Shown: positions 57,009 through 64,000 of the stretch, one piece after another | How positions within the stretch are numbered: position 1 is the stretch's first letter | Layout of the letters: each line of letters opens with the position of its first letter | Source of the DNA: Polyangia bacterium | Lineage (GTDB): Bacteria > Myxococcota_A > Polyangia > Nannocystales > Nannocystaceae | DNA: 64,000 bases | Assembly: GCA_030430565.1 (NCBI GenBank) | Contig: JAUIKS010000037.1 | Coordinates: 1 to 64,000 of the forward strand | Direction: 5' to 3' | The notes under the pieces: generated by a model | The model's database searches: none | What the model saw: the letters and a program-made list of their open reading frames with translations, nothing else | What the model was told of the DNA's origin: nothing | Position numbers and translations under genes: made by a program

Positions 57009-59126
57009 TCAGCGCCGCGCGAGCGCCTCCGCGAGCCCCGGGACATGCTCCGCGCCGACGGGCACCGTGACGCTCGAGCCCGCGAGGTCGTCGCCGATCG
57101 GCTCGTAGACGCCGCCGAGACACTCGCTGAGGAAGGCCTCGGCGACCGCGTTGAAGGACTTCTTGTTCTCGGGGCGGCGGAAGCCGTGCCCCTCGTCCGG
57201 GTACAGCGCGTAGGTGACCGGGATGCCGCGCTCCTGCATCGCCTTCACGATCTGATCGGACTCGGCCCGCTTGACCCGAGGGTCATTTGCGCCCTGTCCG
57301 ATGAGCAATGGCCGTTTGATCTGGTCGACCTTGGCGATCGGCGAGCGCGCGAGCAGCTGCGCGCGGCCCTCCTCCGTCTCGGGATCGCCCACGCGCTGGG
57401 CGAAGGTCGCCCGCAGCGAGTCCCAGTACGGCGGGATCGTCTGCAGCAGCGTGAGCAGGTTCGAGGGTCCCACGATGTCGACGCCGCAGGCGAAGACCTC
57501 GGGCGTGAAGGTCAGCCCGACGAGCGTCGCGTAGCCGCCGTAGCTGGCGCCCATGATCGCGACCTTGTCCTCACGCGCGATGTTCTGGGTGACGGCCCAC
57601 CGCACGGCGTCGAGCAGATCGTCGTGCATCTTGCCCGCCCACTCCCCGTCGCCGGCGTTGGCGAAGCTCTTGGTGAAGCCGGTGGAGCCCCGGAAGTTGA
57701 CGTCGAGCACCGCGTAGCCCCGGCTCGTGAGCCACTGGTGGGTAGCGTCGTAGCCCCAGCGCACGCGACCCCAGGGGCCGCCGTGCACGAGCAGGACCAT
57801 CGGCAGCGGCGCGTCGGGCCGACCGTCGGAGTCGGGGTCCGATCGCGTCGGCACGCTCAAGTAGCTGACGAGCTCGAGGCCGTCGCGCGAGGGGATCACG
57901 ACTGGGTGCATCGGCGCCAGCGGCTTGTCCTCGAGCGCGGCCCTCGAGGAGAACAGGAGCCGCGCCTGCTTGTCGGCGCGATCGTAGACGTAGTAGCGCG
58001 CCGGGCCGTCGTCCGCGCGGTACAGGACGAGCCAGGTCTGGTCGTCGAGGGTCTGACCGAGGACGATGAAGTCATCCGGCCGCACGGTCTCGAGGTAGGC
58101 GAAGTCGGCCTTGACCGCGTCGTCGAGGAGCTGCCAGCGCGTGCGCTCGCGGTCGAAGGCGACCGCGAGCGGGCGGTGCGTGTGGACGTCGGACAGCCAC
58201 GCGCTGACGCCCACCTGCGGGTCCTCGGCGAGCACCCGCTGGCGCCCCGACTTGAGGTTTAAGGCGACGAGGGCCCCGGTCTCGCGCCCGCGGCTGTCGC
58301 TCATATAGAGCGTCTCGCCCGCGCGGTCGAAGCCGTACGCCGTGGTCTCGAGCATATCGTCCTTGCCGATCGTCGTCAGCGGCTTGAAGCGCTTGCCCTT
58401 GCGGACGAGCCACTGCATCCCGCCGTCGTCCGTCGCGCGCAGCGCGATCCTCGGCTTGTAGGCGTCGTCGAAGACGAAGCCGGTGTAGCCGTCCTCGTTC
58501 TTCAGCACGAGCTCCCGCGCGCCCGTCTTGACGTTGACGCGGTAGACGTCGTGATACGCCGGATCGCGATCGTTGAGCGCGACCAAGATCTCGTCCGGGA
58601 AGTCGCGGCTCGCCTCGACGATGTGGGCCTGCACGCCCTCCACCGGCGTGAGGTCTCGGCTCTCGCCGGTGCTCGGGTCGGCCGCGTAGACGTGGAAGTT
58701 CTCGTCACCGCCGCGATCCTGGACGTAGAGCACACGATCGCCGCCCCGGCTCCAGATCGCGAAGGGGACGCCGCGCAGGGTGTCCTGGGTGACGGGCTTG
58801 GCCGACTCGAGCGCGCCGATGTCGGCGACCCACACGTTCATGACGCCATCGACCGGCGCGAGGTACAGGACGCGCTGACCGTCGCTGCTGATCGCGGGAC
58901 CGACCTTGTCGGGGTTGCCGAACAGCAGCTCGCGCGAGAGCAGCGAGGGGTCGACTCGAGGGTCGCCGGCGGGCGCGCTCGCTGCCGCCGGCTCGGCGGT
59001 CGCGGGCGCGTCGGTTGGTTGACCGCCGTCCGGTTTACCCGCGCAGCCGCTCGCCGCGCCCGCCAGCGCGACGACGGAAAAAATCCCGACCGTGATGTCT
59101 CGAATGGAGCTTCGCCGCGTGTTCAT
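57009..59126 (-). CDS. S9 family (prolyl oligopeptidase-like) peptidase, lipoprotein
   Basis: This 705-residue protein has a signal (IFSVVALAGAASGC) that ends in a lipobox, followed by a Pro/Ala linker. Residues about 65-430 are a beta-propeller of WD40-like blades (VLYLAPVDGVMNVWVADIG, VLYVQDRGGDENFHVYAAD). The hydrolase domain has LLVHGGPWGR, the nucleophile GASYGGYATL, the catalytic Asp in QGANDPRVK and the His in PDEGHGF. It resembles acylaminoacyl or dipeptidyl peptidases acting on short peptides. Being lipidated, it would work at the periplasmic or outer face, perhaps in peptide feeding. It is a single gene. Confidence 0.92.
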   Translation of the reverse strand: MNTRRSSIRDITVGIFSVVALAGAASGCAGKPDGGQPTDAPATAEPAAASAPAGDPRVDPSLLSRELLFGNPDKVGPAISSDGQRVLYLAPVDGVMNVWVADIGALESAKPVTQDTLRGVPFAIWSRGGDRVLYVQDRGGDENFHVYAADPSTGESRDLTPVEGVQAHIVEASRDFPDEILVALNDRDPAYHDVYRVNVKTGARELVLKNEDGYTGFVFDDAYKPRIALRATDDGGMQWLVRKGKRFKPLTTIGKDDMLETTAYGFDRAGETLYMSDSRGRETGALVALNLKSGRQRVLAEDPQVGVSAWLSDVHTHRPLAVAFDRERTRWQLLDDAVKADFAYLETVRPDDFIVLGQTLDDQTWLVLYRADDGPARYYVYDRADKQARLLFSSRAALEDKPLAPMHPVVIPSRDGLELVSYLSVPTRSDPDSDGRPDAPLPMVLLVHGGPWGRVRWGYDATHQWLTSRGYAVLDVNFRGSTGFTKSFANAGDGEWAGKMHDDLLDAVRWAVTQNIAREDKVAIMGASYGGYATLVGLTFTPEVFACGVDIVGPSNLLTLLQTIPPYWDSLRATFAQRVGDPETEEGRAQLLARSPIAKVDQIKRPLLIGQGANDPRVKRAESDQIVKAMQERGIPVTYALYPDEGHGFRRPENKKSFNAVAEAFLSECLGGVYEPIGDDLAGSSVTVPVGAEHVPGLAEALARR

Positions 59127-59289
59127 CGTTCCTCCGTAACCGCGCGCGCGCGCGCGATGTTGCGGTGTATCGCATGGGAGCGGCGCGCGTGAGTTTTCGG
59201 CCCGTCGCGCGCGGGCGTCTGCACCGGAGGACCCACGAGCGCGCGCGTTATCCCGCGCCCGCGCCCGTCGGGTCGGCTACCGTTCGAAC

Positions 59290-60912
59290 ATGTTTCTCAA
59301 ACCAGGTCGGGTCCTCGGCGTCGCGCTCGCCATGCTCGCGTGCTCCGCGTGCACGGAGCTCCTCGCGCCGCGAGGCGAACCCGCGCCCGCGCCGGTGAAG
59401 CCCGCCCCTGCCACGAAGCAGGCGCCCGCGCCCGCGCCCGCGCCGACAACCCCCCCGCCCGCCACTTCGAAGGCGGCCCAGACCTCCGGCTTTGACGCCT
59501 ATCGCGCGCTCAACGGCGTCGAGCAGCTGCTGCTGACGCTTGACCCGATCATCAAGAGCCGCGACGCGACCGAGGCCGACGCGGACGCGATGCGATCGTG
59601 GATCACCGACGCGGGTCTGCGCTCGCTCTATCACTCGACGCGCGCGCGGACCTCGATCTACGCCCTCGGCGCGCTGTTCGGCGCCAAGGTGTTCGTCTCG
59701 GGTCCGCACGGCGAGCACCCCGACTACGACGGCAAAGACTTCGGTCACTACAACCCGGAGTTCGTGAAGCGGGTGCGCATCGTCGCCGACCTGCTCTCGA
59801 CGGACCCACAGCGAGTCGAGCGCACGCGCGCGGCCTTCGAGGCGCGGCTGCGCCGACAGGCGCTGACCTACCGGCTCGTGTACGCGGCGATGCACGAGGA
59901 CCCGACGTGGTTCTCCCGCTTCCGCGACAAGGCGGTCGCCGCGTTCGGCACCGATGACGCGACCTTCGTCGGCTACGACGATCTGCGGCCGCTGGTCGAC
60001 GGCTTCAACAAGGCCGGCTACGACGAGTACGAGACCGACACCGCCTGCTACTTCTGGGTCCGCCGCGACGTCGACGGCACGGCGCTCGCCTGGATCCACG
60101 CGCTCGACTCGCTGCTCGCCGCCTACGGGGTCACGGTCCCCGAGCGCGCCCCGGCGCTGCCGCGCGGCGCCGCCCTGCAGGAGCCCGTCGTCAGCCGCCC
60201 CTTCGAGCTCGCGCGCGCGCTCGACGGCTACGAGCTGATTGTGACGACGCTGGAGCCCGCCGGCGAGACCGAGGCGGACCGCGCGCTCTTCGAGCGCATG
60301 AAGACCTACCTCCCAGAGCGCGGGGTTCGTTCGCTGTACTTCGCGGCCCGCAAGCACGCGACCATCGCCATGGTCGAGCAGCTGTTCGGCACGCCGGTGT
60401 TTCGCGCGGGGCCGCACGGGGAGCACCCCAACTTCGAGAGCCGAGATGACTTCGGCCGTTACAACCCAGAGTTCCTGCGCCGCCTGCAGCTCGCGGCCGA
60501 GGGCCTGCGCGCCGACGCGGCGCGGGTCGAGCGAACGCGCGCCGGCTTCAACGGACGGATCAGCCGGCTCTCGCACACCTATCGCCGCGCCTACGAGGTC
60601 GCGCACGCCGACCCGGCCTGGTTCGCCACGATCCGCAGCGAGTACCAGCGCGCGCTGTCGACCCCTGGCGAGAACCCGCGCTTCGTCGAGTTCGACAAGG
60701 CCGACAAGCTCGCCACGAAGCTGGAGAAGGAAGAGGGCATCGACTGGTACGAGGCCAACGCCGCGCTGTACTTCTGGGTCCGCCGTGACCTCGACGGCAG
60801 CGACGACGCGCTGCTCGAGACCCTCGACACCGTGCTCGAGGCCTACGGGGTCACCAAGGAGGCGCAGAGGCGCGCGCGCTTGAAGGAAATCGGCGGAGCG
60901 CCAGCCGAATAG
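59290..60912 (+). CDS. Lipoprotein with two copies of an unrecognised domain
   Basis: This 540-residue protein has a signal (VLGVALAMLACSAC) with a lipobox-like end, then a Pro/Ala linker of about 45 residues. The rest is an internal duplication: residues about 65-280 and 300-515 align. Both contain FDAYRALNG/FELARALDG, then GPHGEHPD/N with DFGxYNPEF, VERTRAxF, then LTYRLVYAAMHEDPTWF/HTYRRAYEVAHADPAWF. Both end in DTACYFWVRRDVDG or NAALYFWVRRDLDG, followed by L-AYGVT. I do not recognise the family. Two equal lobes suggest a pseudo-dimer with a binding cleft, probably on the outer membrane. It is a single gene. Confidence 0.75.
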   Translation: MFLKPGRVLGVALAMLACSACTELLAPRGEPAPAPVKPAPATKQAPAPAPAPTTPPPATSKAAQTSGFDAYRALNGVEQLLLTLDPIIKSRDATEADADAMRSWITDAGLRSLYHSTRARTSIYALGALFGAKVFVSGPHGEHPDYDGKDFGHYNPEFVKRVRIVADLLSTDPQRVERTRAAFEARLRRQALTYRLVYAAMHEDPTWFSRFRDKAVAAFGTDDATFVGYDDLRPLVDGFNKAGYDEYETDTACYFWVRRDVDGTALAWIHALDSLLAAYGVTVPERAPALPRGAALQEPVVSRPFELARALDGYELIVTTLEPAGETEADRALFERMKTYLPERGVRSLYFAARKHATIAMVEQLFGTPVFRAGPHGEHPNFESRDDFGRYNPEFLRRLQLAAEGLRADAARVERTRAGFNGRISRLSHTYRRAYEVAHADPAWFATIRSEYQRALSTPGENPRFVEFDKADKLATKLEKEEGIDWYEANAALYFWVRRDLDGSDDALLETLDTVLEAYGVTKEAQRRARLKEIGGAPAE

Positions 60913-60960
60913 GCGCGCCCCCTCCTCGCACGCAGCCACACGTGCCCGACCCGCCGCGAC

Positions 60961-62412
60961 TCAGCCGAGTTCGAACAGCGTGTACTTGGTCTCGAGGTAC
61001 TCGTCGATCCCGTGGTGGGAGCCCTCGCGCCCGAGCCCCGACTGCTTGACGCCGCCGAAGGGCGCCTCGGGCGTTGAGAACACGCCCTTGTTGACACCGA
61101 CCATCCCGTACTCCAGCGCCTCCGAGACCCGGAACGCGCGCCCGAGGTCGCGGGTGTAGAGGTACGCGGCGAGGCCGTACTCGGTGTTGTTGGCGGCGGC
61201 GACGACCTCGGCCTCGCCCGTGAAGCGGAACAGCGGCGCGACTGGCCCAAAGGTCTCGTCACGCGCGCAGCGCATCTCTGCCGTCACGTCGCGCAGCACC
61301 GTGGGCTGGTAGAAGGTGCGCCCGAGCGGGTGCCGGGCCCCGCCGCACAGCAGCGAGGCGCCGCGGGCGAGCGCGTCCTCGACGTGCGCCTCGACCTTGT
61401 CGAGCACGCGCGCGGCGATCAGCGGACCCTGCTCGACGCCCTCGTCGAGGCCGTCCCCGACCTTGAGCGCGCGCACGCGCTCGGCGAGGCGGGCCGCGAA
61501 CTGCTCGTAGATGCCGTCTTGCACGTAGAAGCGGTTGGCGCACACACAGGTCTGCCCGGTGTTGCGGAACTTCGACGCCATCGCGCCGGTGACCGCGGCG
61601 TCGATGTCCGCGTCGTCAAACACGATGAAGGGCGCGTTGCCGCCGAGCTCGAGGGAGACCCGCTTGACCGTGTCCGCGCACTGCTTCATCAACAGGCGCC
61701 CGACCGCGGTCGAGCCCGTGAACGAGAGCTTGCGGACGATCGGGCTCGCGGTCAGCTCGCCGCCGACCCGCGCCGCGTCCCCGGTGATCACGTTGAAGAC
61801 GCCCGCGGGGACGCCCGCGAGTTCAGCGGTCCGCGCCAACGCGAGCGCCGTCAGCGGGGTCTCCGGCGCGGGCTTGACGATCACGGGGCAGCCGGCGGCG
61901 AGCGCCGGCGCGCACTTGCGGGTGATCATCGCGGCGGGGAAATTCCACGGCGTGATCGCGGCGACGACCCCGACCGGCTCCCGCGTGATGACGATGCGAG
62001 CGCTCGACCACGGCGACGGAATAGTCTCGCCGTAGACGCGCACGGCCTCGGCCGCGAACCAGTCGATGAAGCCGGCGGCGTAGCGGATCTCGCCGCGGGC
62101 CTCCGCGAGCGGCTTGCCGCACTCCCGCGTTAAGATCCGCGCGAGCGGCTCGACCGAGTCGAGCACGATCGCGTGCCAGCGGCGCAGCACGGCCGCGCGC
62201 TCCTTGGCCGTGCGCGCGCGCCAGCCCGGGAACGCGCGGTCCGCCGCGTCGATCGTCGCCCGCACCTCCTCGGCCGTGGCTGCGGGCACACGCCCCAGCG
62301 CCTCGCCCGTCGCGGGGTTGACGACGGTCGTCTCCTCGCCGGAGGACGAGCGCGCCCAGGCGCCGCCCACGAAGTAGGTCCCCTCGGGGAACTGGAGGTC
62401 GTGCCCTGGCAT
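60961..62412 (-). CDS. NAD(P)-dependent aldehyde dehydrogenase (succinate-semialdehyde-dehydrogenase-like)
   Basis: This 483-residue protein shows all ALDH motifs: TPWNFPAAMITRK and KPAPETP for cofactor binding, FTGSTAVGR (Rossmann turn), the catalytic Glu in LELGGNAP, and the catalytic Cys in RNTGQTCVCANR. ETFGPVAPLFRF and EYGLAAYLYTRD are the late conserved blocks. Sequence character is that of GabD-type semialdehyde dehydrogenases. It is 27 bases downstream of a sphingosine-1-phosphate-lyase-like gene, so its real substrate may be the fatty aldehyde that lyase releases. Either activity is possible. Confidence 0.9.
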   Translation of the reverse strand: MPGHDLQFPEGTYFVGGAWARSSSGEETTVVNPATGEALGRVPAATAEEVRATIDAADRAFPGWRARTAKERAAVLRRWHAIVLDSVEPLARILTRECGKPLAEARGEIRYAAGFIDWFAAEAVRVYGETIPSPWSSARIVITREPVGVVAAITPWNFPAAMITRKCAPALAAGCPVIVKPAPETPLTALALARTAELAGVPAGVFNVITGDAARVGGELTASPIVRKLSFTGSTAVGRLLMKQCADTVKRVSLELGGNAPFIVFDDADIDAAVTGAMASKFRNTGQTCVCANRFYVQDGIYEQFAARLAERVRALKVGDGLDEGVEQGPLIAARVLDKVEAHVEDALARGASLLCGGARHPLGRTFYQPTVLRDVTAEMRCARDETFGPVAPLFRFTGEAEVVAAANNTEYGLAAYLYTRDLGRAFRVSEALEYGMVGVNKGVFSTPEAPFGGVKQSGLGREGSHHGIDEYLETKYTLFELG

Positions 62413-62439
62413 CGCGTCGCTCCTCGGTCTGTAGGCCCG

Positions 62440-63912
62440 CTAGTCGCGCGGCGGCACGAACAGCGCGTTGAAGTAGAGCGTCAGCGCCTGCTCGCGCAGG
62501 CCGGGCGGCAGCGCGTCGAGGATCGCGTTGATGGTCGAGCTCTCCTCGAGCGATCCGCCGACCTCGACGCCCGCCATCGCCAGGAGCTGACCGAAGGTGT
62601 CGGCGTCGAGTTCGAAGCTCGCGCCCGCGCCCCCTGCCCCCTCGATCATACCCGAGACCATCCCGATCAGCTGGCTCACGAGCTCGCCGGGTTTACGCCC
62701 GCGGACCGCCTCGGTCGCTTCACCGAGGTCCTTCAGGAAGGCGTCGACCTGCGAGGTGAACTTCGGGTTGACGGCGAGGTGAATGTTCGCGGGCGCGCCC
62801 TCAAACCGCAGCTGCGGGTGGGTGCACCAGCCGCGCGCGCGCAGCTCGTCGATGAGGAGGAAGGGGTCGACGTCATCGCTGTCGGCGGTGAAGGCGATGA
62901 GGTTCATCTCGCTGTCGCCGACGAGCGCGAGGCCCTCGGTCGCGGTGATCCCCGCCTTGACCCGCCGCGTCGCGTCCAGCAGCGTGCGCGCGATCTCGAG
63001 GTAGCCGTCGTCGCCGATGTGGTGCAGCACCGCCCACGCCGCCGCCATCGGGCCGACGCTCTTGGCGCTCTGGACCGCGGTGTTGACGATCGGGTAGCCG
63101 TACCAGCGCGCGAACGCGAAGATCTGGTGCTTGCGCAGCGCGGCGTCGCGGTGCAGCACGATCGACGCGCCCTTCGGCGTGAAGCCGTACTTGTGGTAGT
63201 CCATCGAGATCGAGGTGACCCCAGGGACAGACAGGTCAAAGTCCGGGATGTCCGCGCCGAGCCGCCGGAAGTACGGGAGCAGGAAGCCGCCCATGCAGCC
63301 GTCGACGTGGAACAGCAGGCCGCGCTCGAGCGCGAGCTGGCCGATCTCGGCGATCGGGTCGACGACGCACTGCGGGTACGAGACCGCGGATCCGACCAGC
63401 AGGATCGTGTTGTCGGTGACGGCCGCGCGCATCGCCGCGACGTCGGCCTTGTAGGTCGTCGTGTCGACCGGCGTGACGACGATCTTGATCCCCAGGTAGT
63501 GGGCGGCCTTGTGGAACGCCGCGTGGGCGGTGACCGGCACGATCAGCTCGGGCGCCGTGATGCCACGGGTCGCGCGGGCGTAGTCGCGCGCGGTCTTGAC
63601 CGCGAGCATGATGCTCTCGGTCCCGCCGCTGGTGAAGTTGCCGACGACCTCGGGGCCGCCGCGGAGGTGGCTGACCGCGAGCGCGACCAGCTGGTTCTCG
63701 AGCTGGGTCGCGCTGGGGAACACCGTCGGGTCGAGGGCGTTCTCGGTGAGGTACATCGTGTACGCGCGCTTGGCGATGGCCTCGACCTGCTCGCCGATAT
63801 CGTAGACGTAGGCGAGCGTGCGCCCGTCTCGCCACTGCACGTCATGCGCTCGGAACGCCTCGAGCCGCTTGAACAGCTCATCCTCGGGGATCCCCTTCGC
63901 CGGAAGCTTCAC
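62440..63912 (-). CDS. PLP-dependent lyase/decarboxylase, sphingosine-1-phosphate-lyase-like
   Basis: The protein has 490 residues from the GTG at 63912, with AGGAG 10 bases upstream; this gives the usual KLPAKG start, while a longer frame to 63975 adds an Arg/Ser-rich tail. It belongs to the group II PLP decarboxylase fold. NFTSGGTESIMLAVKTARDYAR binds PLP phosphate, HVDGCMGGFLLPYFRRLG holds the PLP-pairing Asp, and SMDYHKYGFTPKGASIVLHRD has the Schiff-base Lys. The HKYGFTPKG block is much closer to sphingosine-1-phosphate lyase than to glutamate decarboxylase. It would split a phosphorylated sphingoid base into a fatty aldehyde and phosphoethanolamine, possibly at a membrane. It is followed by an aldehyde dehydrogenase gene in one operon. 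Confidence 0.85.
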   Translation of the reverse strand: MKLPAKGIPEDELFKRLEAFRAHDVQWRDGRTLAYVYDIGEQVEAIAKRAYTMYLTENALDPTVFPSATQLENQLVALAVSHLRGGPEVVGNFTSGGTESIMLAVKTARDYARATRGITAPELIVPVTAHAAFHKAAHYLGIKIVVTPVDTTTYKADVAAMRAAVTDNTILLVGSAVSYPQCVVDPIAEIGQLALERGLLFHVDGCMGGFLLPYFRRLGADIPDFDLSVPGVTSISMDYHKYGFTPKGASIVLHRDAALRKHQIFAFARWYGYPIVNTAVQSAKSVGPMAAAWAVLHHIGDDGYLEIARTLLDATRRVKAGITATEGLALVGDSEMNLIAFTADSDDVDPFLLIDELRARGWCTHPQLRFEGAPANIHLAVNPKFTSQVDAFLKDLGEATEAVRGRKPGELVSQLIGMVSGMIEGAGGAGASFELDADTFGQLLAMAGVEVGGSLEESSTINAILDALPPGLREQALTLYFNALFVPPRD

Positions 63913-64000
63913 TTCGCTCTCACTCCTCGCCCGGCTGCGTGACGGGCGAGCGCACGATGGCAGGTGGTGATTCAAGCGTCAACACGCCGATCCGTGTCAA

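Overview
The window is a very GC-rich bacterial chromosome segment (most third codon positions are G or C, with frequent CGCGCG runs). The gene content points to a myxobacterium of the Nannocystineae type. There are two receptor-like Ser/Thr kinases with C-terminal TPR arrays and a third kinase fused to a P-loop ATPase. About ten predicted lipoproteins are present, several with long Ser/Thr/Gly-rich linkers after the lipobox. There are also two sigma-54 activators, an alkyl-DHAP-synthase-like flavoprotein, an EF-hand protein and a sterol C5-desaturase-like protein. The taxonomic call is an inference; there is no rRNA in the window. Genes are mostly single or in short operons, often convergent with only a few bases or overlapping stop codons between them.

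Layout. 1-6 kb: end of a nucleotide cyclase, the kinase-ATPase fusion, and small VOC, SRPBCC and acetyltransferase-like genes. 6-13 kb: a minus-strand operon of AGPS-like flavoprotein, GlpD, a BRCT/lysine-repeat/pentapeptide protein and an FGGY kinase. 13-25.6 kb: lipoproteins, a cupin, an FGE/beta-propeller lipoprotein, HIT, SUKH, MFS, YndJ and vWA genes. 25.7-33 kb: a kinase-TPR receptor, a Cys-rich lipoprotein and a porin-like protein. 32.8-36 kb: an alanine-dehydrogenase-like protein coupled to a CoA-transferase, then the sterol desaturase. 36.2-40.4 kb: the RNA repair locus rtcBA with divergent rtcR. 40.4-43.5 kb: a solitary Eco57I/PglX-like DNA methyltransferase. 43.6-45.9 kb: a one-direction array of 13 tRNA genes plus a 5' tRNA fragment. 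46-54 kb: EF-hand protein, esterase, SppA, a GAF/sigma-54 activator, an SPFH coiled-coil protein with its own sigma-54 promoter, rubredoxin and a DUF1232 protein. 54-64 kb: a second kinase-TPR receptor, an S9 peptidase, a lipoprotein made of two copies of an unknown domain, and an aldehyde dehydrogenase next to a sphingosine-1-phosphate-lyase-like enzyme.

Most notable is the tRNA array. It has an A-rich tract and a TTGACA promoter, then a 31-codon reading frame. Twenty-three of its 31 residues are Thr, Val, Ile, Asp, His, Phe or Lys, exactly the seven amino acids served by the downstream tRNAs. Next come a segment able to form an antiterminator and a terminator-like hairpin, and then the first tRNA-Thr. 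This is the layout of a ribosome-mediated attenuator, here placed in front of tRNA genes instead of biosynthetic genes. Beside it lie rtcR, rtcB and rtcA, whose products sense and repair cleaved RNA, so the region may be a tRNA damage and replenishment island. That functional reading is inference; the sequence elements are directly visible.
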